From Neoechinorhynchus agilis (taxonomy: Eukaryota; Acanthocephala), in contig CM121342.1 of assembly GCA_051530055.1 (NCBI GenBank), forward strand, positions 8,990,001 through 9,054,000: 64,000 bases of DNA, read 5' to 3'. The position numbers and the translations under genes are program-made. This document shows, piece by piece, positions 24,201-36,300 of the stretch (position 1 is its first letter; every line of letters starts with the position of its first letter). A model generated the notes under the pieces. That model was given only the letters and a program-made list of their open reading frames with translations. It had not been told where the DNA came from and ran no database searches.

Positions 24201-24422
24201 TAGTTAATGGTAAAGACATAAACAAGAATTCTAGTTTAAATGTTCTTTATTGATTTGCTAATTTTATCTGGCTTTCGACTTTTATCGTTCATAAGAGTTA
24301 GTTTTGATCCTAATTCCTATGATTATTATTTTTCTAAAATCTACAATGTTTTGTAGGAAATACAGATTTATTGTATCCATGGCAACACGTTTTTAACAAA
24401 ATTCAAATTACGATCTTTCCAA

Positions 24423-24770
24423 ATGGGTATTAGCGACGATCAGTTGGAAAAGATCGTAAAGCGAAACATACGTGAGGTCATTGGACCAAATTATAAATTC
24501 GATCCAATGACGGTACAGGAAACTCAAGATATTTTATCCAATCGCATTTTAAAGCATTTAAGTTCGCACTCCGATTACAAAAACAATTACGTCATCAAAT
24601 ACGGGATAACGATTGTTATGGATCGTCTTGAAAATCCTTGTCTACGAAGACTGAGTAGCTACATTAACACGGACGACAACTGTAAAGTGAAAAAGTATAA
24701 TTTTTCTTGGAAAAACGCTCATTTGAGCGCGGATGTTATAATTTGTGCGATTGAATGTTCAGTCGTATAA
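24423..24770 (+). CDS. Tctex-type dynein light chain
   Basis: An intronless 115-codon frame from ATG, the usual length for the family (about 113-120). The match runs over the whole length: an N-terminal helix (DDQLEKIVKRNIREVIG), the second helix (ILSNRILKHLSSHS), the strand KNNYVIKYGITIVMDRLE, then SSYINTDDNCKVKKYNFSW and the terminal strand DVIICAIECSVV. Tctex light chains dimerise and bind the dynein intermediate chain, in cytoplasmic or axonemal dynein. I cannot tell DYNLT1/3 from the TCTEX1D group by eye. It stands alone on the plus strand, about 450 bases after the last RFX-frame codon. Confidence 0.85.
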   Translation: MGISDDQLEKIVKRNIREVIGPNYKFDPMTVQETQDILSNRILKHLSSHSDYKNNYVIKYGITIVMDRLENPCLRRLSSYINTDDNCKVKKYNFSWKNAHLSADVIICAIECSVV

Positions 24771-25019
24771 AAATTTAATTTTCGATGATGGAATTTCGGG
24801 GAGTTATTATTATGCAAATGATGCTGTCGTGCTTCGTAAAAAAAAGAAAACAAGCAAAAACTTACAAGCAAATCCACTTATATTGAAATTTTATACCACA
24901 GGTAATTTAAGTGGGAATAAAACACTTTAACAATATCCAATACAAACAAACTGCTGAAGAAGATCCTAGTTTGGATCGAAATATTCAACCGCCAGCGGAC
25001 AACGACTCAGAGAACTTTC

Positions 25020-27960
25020 AAGAATCTGAGGCTTAGACTTCCCGTCGAAACATCATCGTTCCATCATAAGTAAAAAATCTAAACACGGAGGCAGATCTCT
25101 TCCCTTCGCCCACTTCGCCCTCGATTTCGACTCGCTGTACTGTATGCGATCGCGTCATAGGCGTGACGATAAGTGGGCTCATTCGAAAACATGGCCCGGT
25201 ACGATCCCGAATCCCTGGATCTTCCCTTCCACCAGTGTTGGACAAACCTTTTATCATCGACAGTCTCGAAACTCAAAATGTGATGAAGCGCCTCTTACAA
25301 TATCTTCCAAAAACGGTCTTGAAGAGGATTCCAAAAGGAGCCAGGAATGGCTGCTGTGAAATGGTCTTCTAAGCTGCTGGCAAACTGCCTATCTGAACCG
25401 ACGAATACAAACTATTCACGTTTATTCGCCTTTCCAAAATTGGTTCTGAGTACTAGCCGTGACCCCGAGTCCAACCTCACGACCACCATCAAGCAGCGGA
25501 TAACCAATTTTGATCGACTTTTTGAGGAGGCTGTGACGAAAAGTTACAATAATCAAACTCTTGCCAAGAAACGTCCAGAAGGACCCTTCGGCCGTCCTTA
25601 TAATTTGAGTAATAGGATTTCTGCCAAATTGGCAGACGCAGATGTCCGTGGAGCGGTCAGGTTACTCAGTTCCACAGCTACGTTTGCGGACAACGACCGC
25701 TCGACACTGGAGGCGTTGAGAAGTAAGCATCCTTCAGCTTTGCCACCGATTTTGCCCTGGATACCGGAAAAGTCGCGTCAATCGACGAGGTGCACGCGGG
25801 AGGAACTTAGATGTGCTGTATCCTCGTTCCCCAATGGGTCGGGACATGGACCCGACGGACTTCGACCCCAACACATCAAGGATATGTTGGGATTTGGAAC
25901 GGGAGTGATGGGAATGAAGCTCGAAACCGAACTCGTTAAATCATTAATGGACCTCTCCCACTTGAAGCAACGAATTTTCTATTCTCGGCATCTCTTTGCG
26001 CCCTTTCCAAATCAAACGGAGATATTCGTCCGATAGCTGTGGGCTGCACTCTAAGACGTTTGGCAGGGAAGATTTTGTGTAAGCGACTGAGCGAAAGTGT
26101 AGGTGGGCAACTCAGACCTTTTCAGTTGGGCTGCTGTACTCCATGTGGAGCAGAAGCGATAGTGCGCTCCACACGTACCTATATCGACGCCTCTGCCACC
26201 CCAACGGTCGTCCTAAAAGTCGATTTTTCGAACGCCTTTAATACAGTCGATCGAACAGCCTTGCTAAGTACCATTGCTCGAGAATTACCTGAAGCCTATG
26301 AATACTTTGTGAAGGCGTATGGTTCTAAGACACCTCTACATTTCAACGAGCACGCCATTTGGTCCGAAACAGGTCTGCAACAAGGCGATCCTCTCGGCCC
26401 CATAGGATTTTCCTTAACAACCAATGGAATATATCGTAAGCTCAAGGCAAGTTTGAACGTCTGGTACTTGGATGACGCGACATTGGGCGGTGACCCAAAG
26501 ACGGTTCTAGAAGACCTGCAATCCCCGCTTGTTTCTGCTGCGGAATTGGGCTCACGTGTCAACCCCGCGAAGTGTGAAGTATTGCCACTAAATATTTCAC
26601 ATTCTCGCATGGCGGATACAATGCAGTCCTTCGAATCCTTTGCCCCAGGAATCCGATTAATCAACCGGCAAAGCTTCACTCTTCTCGGCAGTTGCGTCCT
26701 GGATGCGAACATAGATCGCGAGATTGAAGAAGAGCTCCCTAAACTGGATCTTTTGTGCTCCCGCGTTCAAGAATTGAATGCACACGAAGCTCTTTTCTTG
26801 GTGAGAAACTGCCTATACATACCGAAGCTTATGTTCAAGATGAGAGCAGCCCCGTACTTCCGACACACCAAACGTCTCCTTGACTTAGATGATTTGATGA
26901 AAAAGCATCTTGAGAAGGTAACGAACTGCGCCATCACTGATGAAGCTTGGCAACAAGCTGCCCTTCCGATCAAATACGGAGGTTTAGGCTTACGAAGTGT
27001 GGCTGGTTTGGCCCTTCCGGCATTCGTATCCTCGATGCACAAGACGGAGGAATTACAGGGGGAAATTCTTTTAAACAGAATGCCGAAGCCATGCAAACTA
27101 TTGAAACAGGGAGTCACATCATGGCTCTCGCAGACCGGTCTGCAACAAGCTCCAACCAACGCGCACGAACAATCTGCTTGGGATAAACCCTTAATCCTGA
27201 CGGCTCACAACAAACTAAAAGGCCAGATGGACGAGATGTCTCAAGCTAGACTTGTGGCCAGTTCCTCGAAGGAGTCAGGCGCATGGTTGAACGTTTTGCC
27301 AATTGGTACTTTGGGAACTTTGCTGGACGACGAGACAGTTCGAATAGCCGTCGCTCTACGTTTAGGACTTCAAACCTGTGCCCCACACCAGTGCCGATGT
27401 GGAATAAAAGTTGACGTGCTTGGGAGACATGGACTCTACTGCAAGAGATCGAGCGGTCGTTTCCCAAGGCACGCAGAGCTCTGAACTCGATCCACGTTCC
27501 AACCATCCTGGAGCCCAATCACCTCTGTCGCTCGGATGGTAAGCGTCCCGACGGTATAACCGTTTTCCCTTGGAAAGAAGGGAAGAGTCTAATTTGGGAC
27601 GCAACATGCGTGGACTCACTCGCCATGTCCAACCGGCAAGATGCTTTAGCGGAGACGGGAGGAGCAGCGAGTGCCGCCGAAAGGAGGAAAGCGGAGAAAT
27701 ACAGTGAGCTGAAACAAAATTACATTTTCCTTCCTTTCGGCGTGGAGACACAAGGGGCGCTGGGATCTTCGGCACGAAGCTTTTGTGCCGAACTCGGACG
27801 ACGACTTGCAGCACAAACAGGGGAGCGACGCGAGAGGATTTTCCTGATCCAAAGAATAAGCCTCGCAATCCAACGAGGAAATGCGGTTAGCGTCCGGGGG
27901 ACGATTTAATCATTTTTTAATTGCACAAAACACGCTTGAATAAAAATATTCTTTGCCATT
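25020..27960 (+). mobile_element. R2-like non-LTR retrotransposon with restriction-like endonuclease, copy 3 (best preserved)
   Basis: Reading order: an N-terminal zinc-finger piece (RCTVCDRVIG, RKHGPVRS), a linker, then RT motifs NGSGHGPDGLRP, IRPIAVGCTLRRLAGK, QLGCCTPCGAEA, VVLKVDFSNAFNTVDR, GLQQGDPLGP and the catalytic WYLDDATLGG (near 26461-26490). The thumb follows, then a CCHC motif (CRCGIKVDVLGRHGLYC) and a nuclease of the restriction-like type: RPDGITVFPWKEGKS, LIWDATCVD (the PD...D catalytic pair) and YIFLPFGVETQG. The longest unbroken part is 26039-27484 (481 codons). At least three frame changes occur (near 25340, 26000 and 27484), so the copy is dead but young. One protein of about 950-1000 residues with this order is the R2/R4/CRE-type plan, which often targets fixed sites. 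Confidence 0.9.
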
Positions 27961-28019
27961 TCCACTATACTAAAAGTTAAATTATGGAATTTAATTTGAA
28001 TTTTTACTTTTATTTACGT

Positions 28020-28230
28020 TAGTTTCGAAGTGGGAAGCAGATCGCATACTGCGCAGCACGAAGAAACTGGATATAATGGGAATTCGCCGACGAGGAAGGC
28101 GGAAGAAGCGATGGGTGGATTGCATCAAACAGGATAAATTGGTTGTCGAGGGAACCTCAACCGCTCAAGAGAGAGAAAAATGCACGAGTTAGAAGAAGAT
28201 TCATAGAGCGGTCACTAGAAAGAGCGTCTA
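28020..28230 (+). mobile_element. Short LINE C-terminal fragment
   Basis: The reading KWEADRILRSTKKLD, then RRRGRRKKRWVDCIKQDK, resembles the RGRPKKRW.D.I.DL tail common at the C-terminus of RTE- and jockey-type LINEs. Only about 60 codons remain. It lies between two R2-like copies. Confidence 0.5.
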
Positions 28231-28269
28231 AATTTTGAGAAAGGTAAATTTTTTTATTTTTTTAAATAA

Positions 28270-30685
28270 TAACATTATAAAGTACAAAACGTGCAATCAC
28301 AACCGTCAGCAAAATTGGAGCTTCTCTCCTTCCTCGGCTCTGCGAGTGTGTCCACACACGTGGCGTCCCAGAGAAGGCATTTGCCCTCCCGCCAAAGAAA
28401 GACCGGAATTTTGTCTGGTCGACGACCGTCTAGTCGACGAAGATGGGTAGGTTCCAAGATGTTGAGGAAGTTCGCCGTTCTCAACAACCGAGAAATTACG
28501 CTATTGATCTTAGAATGGCGTGAGAACCTTCCTCCTGACTTTCGGCAAACGAGACCGTGTCGCTCGACAGCGATGGGGCGCACTTATCAGGAGACCAAGT
28601 CATAAGGACACTGCGATCCTCGTTACCTCATCAGTGAGAAGAGTTCCACAGATGCAAGAGGAACAGCCTCCAATCACCCCCCGATTATCGTGTCGAAACT
28701 GCCAACAATCTAGCTCGGACGACCCCATCGCGATAACCTGAAAGTAGAGAGCTGTGAGCTCTCGCGACGAGAGGTCTGTCCCAGATCGACTGTCTGAGAC
28801 CATTCACGGGAACATGGTTAGCGCCTGTCTGCTTGCACCATTCTTCAACTGCCACCACAAAGTCTTGGTCTAGACAAAACTTTTCCCTCAAGGCAAGGTC
28901 TACTAGCGCCCGAATGCCCAACGCCTCATATGTGAGCTGGGCATTTAAAGTACGCTCGAGACAAGTCCTTACCTTGTTGTCGAGCTTAGCCAATCCTTCC
29001 TTATGTTTGATAACAATTTGGGGATAAAGAGTGCGTTCTTTATCAGAAATAACACTTCGTGAGCCGAGAGAGCGCTCACTCTATCGTACAGCAACGAACG
29101 TTTCGGTATTATACGGCCGATCTCAGCTTCCACATTTGAATCAAAGACGCAACTACCCAGGAGGCTGAGTTGCTCTGGAGTAACGAGTTTCAGACCTGGA
29201 GTTACGGCCTCAAACCCATACATTAGCTCCTTGACTTTGGCGGCGTATTCGATATTTAATACTAGGAGCTCACACTTTCCAGCATTAAGCTCAACGCCCA
29301 ATCTCGCAGTCTCCCTAATCAGCGTCTCCAAATCGCGCAGTACAACGGAGGGGTCACCTCCGAGTGTAGCATCATCCACGTACCAAGCATTGAAGCTGGA
29401 ATGAAAAGAGTGCGCTATTGGATTTACTGTTAGGGAGAATGCGATTGGACCGAGAGGATCTCATTGCTGCACTCCTCTTTCGGACCAAATGAGGTGGTCT
29501 TGGAAAAGCAAAGGAGTCGCGGTCCCGTAGGCACTGAGAAAATACTGGAAGGCTTCTGGCGCGTGACCCCTAATTGCGCGAAACATGCTGTATATGAACA
29601 CTTTTTATTAATTATGAAGAACGATCTACACACTTGCCAGCATCTATCTTTGCTAAACGGTGTATGGATGACGAATGTTGAAGGCAAAGGAGGTGGGACT
29701 TGTTTTTGAAGGGATGTTAATGTGCGATCGGAGGCTTTGTACAGGAGATGACCGTTTGGGGGTCTTTCCTTGTTCTCCGATTATGAAGGAAAGATTGGGC
29801 TTGGGGGAAGAAAGATTTTTGGTAGGGGGTGGTAGAAGCGAGGGGGGATGGAAAAGGTTGGGGTTACGGGTGTTTACGAAGGAAGAGTATACAGAGATGG
29901 GGGAAGAAAATTGTGGAGGAGGTTGAAGTAGACGGAGGGCGTTTTTGGAGAAAATGGAGTGGAGGTGGGCGTCGAGGGGATTGAGTGAAGCCCCGCATAT
30001 TCTAGCTGCTCTCTTGTGGAAGGTCTCTAGGGAATGGAGAGCATTGACGGAGAGGGCGAGAAAAGTGGGAAAAGCGTATGTAAGGATAGGAAGGATGGTA
30101 GAGATAAAAGTGGGCAAGGTGTTTAAGGGATACGCCGAGACGCCGGAGGAGTTTGTGGAGGTAAAGACGAGGGTTTGTTTTAGAGAATGTAAATGAAATG
30201 TGGGCATCCCATCTAAGGTTTTCTTTGAAAGTCAGGCACAGTATTCGGAGAGCAGGGGAGCGTTGGATGGGGAGAGGGAGAGGCGCGGGGATAAGATTGC
30301 GTTTGGAAATGTGGGGGACAAGGTCCATTGAGAGAGTAAAAGGCGTTTTGAAAATCACACTTAAGAATAACACAGGGCTCTGAACTCCTCGTAGTAAGGT
30401 TTGGGAGCGCGTGGAAAATAGCTTCCGCCCGCAGGATGTGCAGCAGCCCAGTTGCACTGGGCGAAGTTGCTGCCCGTTTTTCTCTGTGATACGTTTACAG
30501 AGAATTTTTTTGCAAGTTGGCGTACCGTCGAAGATACGGCGATGGGACGAATCCCACCTTCTTTTTTTGTGATTGCACATAATGATGCTCCAAAAAATAG
30601 GTCTTTTGCAACGGGATTCAGGTCCTATTGTAAGAACACCATTTTAAATTTTCTATTGCTGTCAAAAAGATAATTTTTTTGACGT
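28270..30685 (-). mobile_element. R2-like LINE, copy 4, split by another LINE
   Basis: From 30680 leftward: a CKKILCKRITEKNGQQLRPVQ-type segment, QLGCCTSCG and a KCDF.NAF segment ending near 30345. After a foreign insert the family resumes near 29590 with HAPEAFQYFL and LIWSERGVQQ, then the YxDD region (near 29380-29360), thumb (GVELNAGKCELLVLN, LSLLGSCVFDSNVE), linker, CCHC-type remnant (RHGLVCRKSGGRF) and the nuclease start (RRPDKIPVFLWREGK, LLWDATCVD) ending near 28275. Several frame changes are present. The 3' end (ACGTGCAATCACAACCGTC) matches a short piece at 56025. Confidence 0.8.
29590..30340 (-). mobile_element. 5'-truncated APE-type LINE inserted in R2-like copy 4
   Basis: The minus strand encodes the post-RT region of a LINE: LTFKENLRWDAHISFTFSK, LHKLLRRLGVSLKHLAHFY, and ALHSLETFHKRAARICGAS with LHSIFSKNALRLL, the thumb/C-terminal region of CR1/jockey-type elements. 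R2-like sequence lies on both sides in the same orientation, so this is an insertion of one element into another. The reading is nearly open over the last 180 codons. Confidence 0.8.
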
Positions 30686-30689
30686 TAGT

Positions 30690-33350
30690 TATCATTTCGC
30701 CAATAACACTTCCTATTAATCTTTGTGAAAAAGGAAGTAGAGGGAGCCTAGAAGTATAGAAGCATGAAAGGAATTGGGATTGCAAGTGTTATGCTCTTGT
30801 TCAAAGGAGAGTAAAATGTTTCAAAAATTGTGGTTGTACGGCTGAGCGACGTTCTTATTAAGGTATTCGGTGAAAGGGGGAAAATCAACTGCTCAAATTT
30901 TAGAAGCTTTTCTATGTAACGTTATAAGGCGACGGATTCGTGATTGGGATAGGTTGCAATAGACGGAATAACCGTAGGTGTGGGAGGATGCGATATAAAT
31001 AAACTTAAATGTGGACATCGGGCGAAGGGATTCCCAAGTGGCGGAGGCGTTTGAGGAGATAAATTTTAAAGGTATTTCGTTTTGAGGGAAAAATGCAATG
31101 TGCGAGTCCCATTTCGGATTTGATTGAAATTGGAGACCCGGAATTTTGAGTGTGATTTATGCAGAAATCTTTGATGTGTGTGATTTCGTTAGAGGTTAAG
31201 GAGAGGTGGGAGGGTGATTGAATGATGAGATCGTCGGCATATAAAAAAGTTTAAAGTGAGAGTAACGAGGTTTATGTTCGTTTACAAAAATATTAAAAAA
31301 AGTGGTGACAAGATTGCACCTTTGATGAGGGATAGAGTGGCCGAGAAGGTGCCAGTGGATCTGCAACGCGTTTAGGTCGAAGTAGGAACAGGCCTGGAGG
31401 AGCATTGAATGGTCTGCGGGGTCGAATGCTTTCGATAAATCAAGTTGAATGATACGATTGACGTGAGAGGGATTATTCTTAAGGTTACGTAGGAGCGTGT
31501 CATAAATGCAAAGTAGGGCATCGGTTGCAGAAAATTTGGATCGGAAACCGAATTGCATAGGCGATAATTTGTTGTTTATAAGTTGAAGAAGGCGAGTTGT
31601 AAAACATTTTTCTACAATTTTTGAAGAGGACAGAATGGATATTGGACGGAATGATTTTCAGGTATGAAGAGAAATGCCAATTGAAAAACGATTTATAATG
31701 TGGATGAGAGGGTCCATAAGTTCGGGTATATAATAGCATCATAATAACACGTTTCATTTTGATAAAGAAGATGAAGCACATACACTTGGGTTTTCGTGAT
31801 CACCTGATTTTGGAGTGGATGACGGATCTGGCGAGGTGGATGAAGGATCCGGAATTTGGAGTGGATGACGGATCAGGAATGTGGATGATGGATCCGGAGT
31901 GAATGATGGATCCAGAAGTAGATGTGGACGACGGATCCCGTGGATGATGGTCGGCGACAACCTGCAGCGAAGTGCCCAGTTTGGGATTTCGGATTGAAAG
32001 GACGAACATCGGGGTGATTTCTTGAGATGTTGTAGGACGTCATATGACGGAACTAAGGGGATTATTGGAGAGTTGACAGAAGTGTCAGTTGTGGGAGTGA
32101 TAGTTTGGGTGGAGTCTAAGATGGGGCAATGGCTGTAAATTGAGTCAGGGCGGAGGTTCTGATTAATGGAATCTAGAACCTGTTTTAATTCAGTGGAGGA
32201 CAAATTAGGAATGGGATCCGTGTGGCGTAGACTAAGAGAGTCCTTGACGGCCCGCCACCATTTTGAGTCACCACCTGAACGAATTTTAGAGGAAAGGAAG
32301 TTTTTGCGGGCGATAAGTATTTTGCTAGTTAGTGCCTTTTGTAAACGTAGAAAGCCCGGAGAGTTATTGCGGTGAGCGTTAGGAGCTTGCCTTTGAAGAA
32401 GTTTCTCCATGGTGGGCCGCGGTTGGAAATACTAATGAATTTCGTGGGTATTACCGAAGTTAGAGAATATTTTGTGATTTAAGTTATGGACCAAATGGCC
32501 AAGGAAAGGCCATTTATGTTGTCAGAATGGGATGTACGGATGTTAGAGTTGAATAATTTTATAAAATTGTGAATGTGATGATCACGTTTATCCCGGACGA
32601 GTAAATGGGGAGATTTCATACGCTGAGGTGGGAGTAGAGGGAGTGATAAGGGCAGAGGAATGGTCAGAGTTTGCGGGGGGGAGTTTAGAGGCGGATGAGT
32701 AGGCGTCAATATTCGTGAACACTTTGTCGTGGTAAGCGTCAAAAAGTGTTGAAAAAGAGGAAATAGATTATTGAAGTTTTCTGCAATTAAGAAATGATGT
32801 GAATTTGTGGAGTTTATAAGCTCTATCATAGAGTCAAATTCGAGCAAGGAGGACTCAGGTCGAGAGGCAGGAGGGCGACAGACGCCAGCAACGGCGAATT
32901 CTCTAAGGCCGTTTCTCAGAGGAACTAGGAAATGGACTGCGATGAATTCTAGATCGGGGTTTTGTAGGCCGTACGTAAATTGAGACCCCCTCCTGGACGG
33001 TCCTCGCTACATGTATGGAAGGAAGAGTACCCGGGAAGAATGGCTGAATCGCTGTTGGAGGGGGTAAGCCATGTCGGCTTTTGAGGTAGATGAAATGAGT
33101 GAAATTTCATCTAGTTTAGGAAGGAGGCTACAGCGAGGAAGATGATTTTGGATTTCGGGAAATCAGGGGCGGAGGTGAGGGAGACTGTCGTTGCATTGTT
33201 CTTCGCGAGTGGTGGGTTAATTGAGCAATCGTTACGGGATGCCGACAAAGAACGATTGATTATCCCACAGAGAGAAGTCCGGGATAATTTCGTGATATCG
33301 GTATTGCAGAGCGCCTATGAGAAATGAAGAGTATGGTAGTGATTTTCGTT
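30690..33350 (-). mobile_element. APE-type LINE (CR1/jockey-like), decayed
   Basis: From 33350 leftward: an apurinic-type endonuclease with FIAVHFLVPLRN, a CRPPASRPESSLLEFDSMI segment and NSTNSHHFLIAENFN. Next comes a linker (LLQRQAPNAHRNNSPGFLR, KWWRAVKDSLS), RT motifs QFGFRSKFSATDALLCIYD and IIQLDLSKAFD, and a post-catalytic piece near 31080-31130 (IPGLQFQSNPKWDSHI). The YxDD area is not readable. The same post-catalytic region appears in the inserted copy at 29.6-30.3 kb, so two copies of one family (or close relatives) are present. Many frame changes mark this as older than the R2-like copy at 25 kb. Confidence 0.75.
31800..31945. repeat. Short degenerate tandem repeat inside the LINE
   Basis: A GTGGATGA(A/C/T)GGATC(C/T)GGA core, 15-24 bp, recurs about seven times, giving repeating DPSST-type codons on the minus strand. 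It lies inside the linker of the LINE and probably grew after insertion. Confidence 0.65.
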
Positions 33351-34090
33351 AGTACAAATGATGCTGTGGTTTTTCGTAATAAATCGAAAAAATATTCAAA
33401 TTTAATTTCCACCATGTCAAAAGTTATAATCATGAAGTTCGGTTTGAACCTCTAAATTTATTTGGGGTTTTCGCCGCTGATCGCTATTGCCGTTTCAAAG
33501 TAAAGGAAATTAATGTCTAATTCTGCATGCATTTTTTGAAGAAAGTTGTTATTCGTAAATAGCCGTTTTGCCCTGTACGTTCCGGATAAACAAGAAAGCG
33601 AAAAGATGAAAGTGAAATTCATATTATTGGGCTTATCAGTTGTTAATCGATTAGAATTGGAGGAGATTATTTACTTAGGGATGGATGACAATCAAGTTTG
33701 TGGATAGAATTCCGCATCGTGTCTATTGAACTGATCGTGGTTATCGGTAGAATACTGTGGCATTTAATCAAATGAAATCGAAGATCGCAAAGAAGTGTCC
33801 GTTGATGACAATGTCGAAGGAAAATGTTTTTATCATGAGCACTTGTTAATAGTGCTTTAATTCTAAAAAACTGATTATCAATTCTTTGTAAAGTTTTCCC
33901 GGGAAACGCCAAATGCGCTAAAATACGAGTTTCTGCAAGCCTTTAATCGATAAAAATATAATAGGGCCTCAAGATTTCAAAGAAAATGCGATCACGAGAT
34001 GAAAATATGTGTAAAAGAAATGTATCTCGTGATCATTTCAACCGATTTTTCGCCTTTAAAGGTCATTTTTAGCACCACAATGCAACATTT
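33351..34090. other. Intergenic, no gene recognised
   Basis: Near 33348 the sequence ACAAATGATGCTGTGGTTTTTCGTAA resembles 24815-24840, a weak dispersed repeat. The frame at 33667-33912 shows no domain. Confidence 0.35.
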
Positions 34091-34094
34091 GACT

Positions 34095-34745
34095 TTAGCA
34101 AGTAGGCTGAAGTTTCTTCCAATTCTTAAGTGGTCCGTGCTCCGAAATATACTTCACTCCAACTCCATCGGGTAAAAGACGACCTTTGGACATCAAATCA
34201 GCAAATTCGTTCCGTTTGAACTTGGTAAATCCCCATTTATCCGAAACAACAATCTTCTGACGACCTGGGATCTTAAACTTCGCTCTTCTTAAAGCTTCAA
34301 TAGCATGTTGTTTATGTTGATCCTTGACTCGTACACTGATGATTGGTTGATCAATATCCACGCGGGCTACGGTCCCCAAAGGTTTACCAAAAGCTCCTCT
34401 CATCCCAGTCTGGAGACGATCAGCACCAGCACAAGACAACATCTTATTAATCCGGATAATATGATACGGATGTAATCGCATTCTTATATGGAATGCGTCT
34501 TTACCCACGTGCTTCTGAAAATATTTGTTGGCACAGATACGACTGGCTTCTAAAGCTTCGCTGCTTATTTGTTCAAACTCCTTTGAAATCAAATGAATGC
34601 AAAGTGGGAACTCCTCGACTGTAGCTCTACGGCGTCCAAGGTCGAATATCCGGATCTTGGGATCGGGAACTCCTCGACAGAACCGAGATTTCGGATATGG
34701 CTTGTTCTTGCAGTAACGATAGCAACGAGCAGGACGCCGACCCAT
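34095..34745 (-). CDS. RPL10: Large-subunit ribosomal protein uL16 (RPL10)
   Basis: An uninterrupted 216-codon frame from [17 protein letters not shown] to [10 protein letters not shown], essentially the full eukaryotic length (about 214). Signature stretches are near invariant: [57 protein letters not shown] and [14 protein letters not shown]. The protein sits at the 60S central cleft near the peptidyl-transferase and P-site tRNA. The DNA 5' of the ATG on this strand is pyrimidine-rich (CTTTCCACG, TTTCCTTCG), as expected for a 5'-TOP mRNA leader. No introns are present. Other single-exon genes nearby make this unremarkable, though a functional retrocopy is possible. Confidence 0.97.
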   Translation of the reverse strand: MGRRPARCYRYCKNKPYPKSRFCRGVPDPKIRIFDLGRRRATVEEFPLCIHLISKEFEQISSEALEASRICANKYFQKHVGKDAFHIRMRLHPYHIIRINKMLSCAGADRLQTGMRGAFGKPLGTVARVDIDQPIISVRVKDQHKQHAIEALRRAKFKIPGRQKIVVSDKWGFTKFKRNEFADLMSKGRLLPDGVGVKYISEHGPLKNWKKLQPTC

Positions 34746-35430
34746 TTTGTCTAAGAAGAAAAGCGAAGGAAACGTGGAAAGAGCGAAAGGTATATGACAC
34801 GGAAGAATCCAAAACGAAGTACGTCATTGCGAAAATTTGTCTCATCAGACATTTTACGAGGAAACCTTTTGAGCCGGTGACTTTTATTAAGTATCTATGT
34901 GTGGCCCTTTTTCACGGCTGATATTTTTTTGGGGAGGGACTTATCAGTGAGTTTCCTCTTCCCATCAACGAGGTATTTTGTCCCCTTTGGTTGTGCGTCA
35001 TCGGCGATAACGGATTCGAACCAGTTGACCATTAACTTAGATCAAGGGCATTCTCGCCTCATCGGGAGGTATCTGAGCATCCGGAGAGATGTACAAACTC
35101 TTTGCCGTAAGGTTCAGCGGGTTATAAAGTGTGATTTTATGCGCTTCCCTGAACCATATCAATGGGCTGTGTGCCAAAGGAAAATTATCAGCCGGGAAAA
35201 CGGCCACACATAGATAACAAACCTTTTTAGATAAAGTTTATTCAGATTTAGCAAATAAGCTAAAATAGCGACATTGCGACCAAGTATTTTATGTCCTCTT
35301 AAATTCGTAAATTTTCCCTTTAACAAAGAGGAAGAACCGAAGCTTTATTTAAATCCAAGTTTTTTCATATATACAAATGCATTGGATTATTATCTCTGTA
35401 ACGAAGGGAAAATATAGTTTCTTTTTCTTA
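34746..35430. other. Intergenic; RPL10 upstream region, otherwise nothing recognised
   Basis: Contains the presumed RPL10 promoter and leader. A plus-strand frame at 34899-35213 has no recognised domain. Confidence 0.35.
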
Positions 35431-35439
35431 GTTTTGCCA

Positions 35440-36300
35440 CCCCGCCCGGATTTAAATTCACTAATTTATTTCACTTGTCGAATAATTCCGACATTTTCCC
35501 GACGTTTTTTCAGGTAGAAGCTTTGTTTTTGCTTAAACGACCAAATTCCTTTTAGGAGAAAAAGAAAAGCTTTTATTTTTCACCAAAAACAATGATAAAA
35601 TCTTGGGAAAATGTCGAAATTATGAAACAAGTGAAATATCGGGGAAATAAATCAGTGAATTTAAATCCCGGAGTGGTAAAACTAAGAAAAAGAAGGTTTT
35701 TCAAGGTTTGTCCAGGTTGGAACTTTGGTTTATGCTTAAACGAGCAAATTAGCCTAAGGAGAAAAAGAAAAGCTTTTATTTTTCTCCGAAAAAAATGATA
35801 AAATCTTGGGAAAACGTCGGAATTATCCAACAAGTGAAATATCGGGGAATAACTAAGTAAATTTAAATCCCCGGAGTGTCAAAACTAAGAAAAAGAAGGT
35901 TTTTTGAAGGTTTGTCCAGGTTGGAACTTTGGTTTATGCTTAAACGAGCAAATTAGTCTTAGGAGAAAAAGAAAAGATTTTATTTTCCACCGAAAAAAAT
36001 GATAAAATCTTGGGAAAACGTCGGAATTATCCGAGAAGTGAAATATCGGGGAAATAAATCAGTGAATTTAAATCCCGGAGTGGTAAAACTAAGAAAAAGA
36101 AGGTTTTTTCAAGGTTTGTCCAGGTTGGAACTTTGGTTTATGCTTAAACGAGCAAATTAGCCTTAGGAGAAAAAGAAAAGATTTTATTTTTCACCGAAAA
36201 CAATGAGAAAAAATTGAGAAAATGTCTGAGTTACCCGGCAAGTGAAATATCGGGGAAATAACTAAGTAAATTTGAATCCCCGGAGTGTCAAAACTTAGAA
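35440..36300. repeat. Tandem repeat, ~204-bp unit, about four units, with an inverted leading segment
   Basis: GGAGAAAAAGAAAAG(C/A)TTTTAT recurs at about 35554, 35758, 35962 and 36166. Units also share CAGGTTGGAACTTTGG and GTGAAATATCGGGG blocks. At the left edge (35450-35505) a stretch reads as the reverse complement of the central part of the unit (ATTTAAATTCACTAATTTA, CACTTGTCGAATAATTCC), so the array starts with a head-to-head copy. No coding sense is apparent. Confidence 0.85.

Noticed and set aside
26296-27518. Minus-strand frames opposite the R2-like RT
   Set aside because: They are antisense shadows of a recognised coding region.
34095-34745. RPL10 as a processed pseudogene
   Set aside because: The frame is full length and intact with highly conserved residues, and other genes here are also single-exon; no A-tail was seen.
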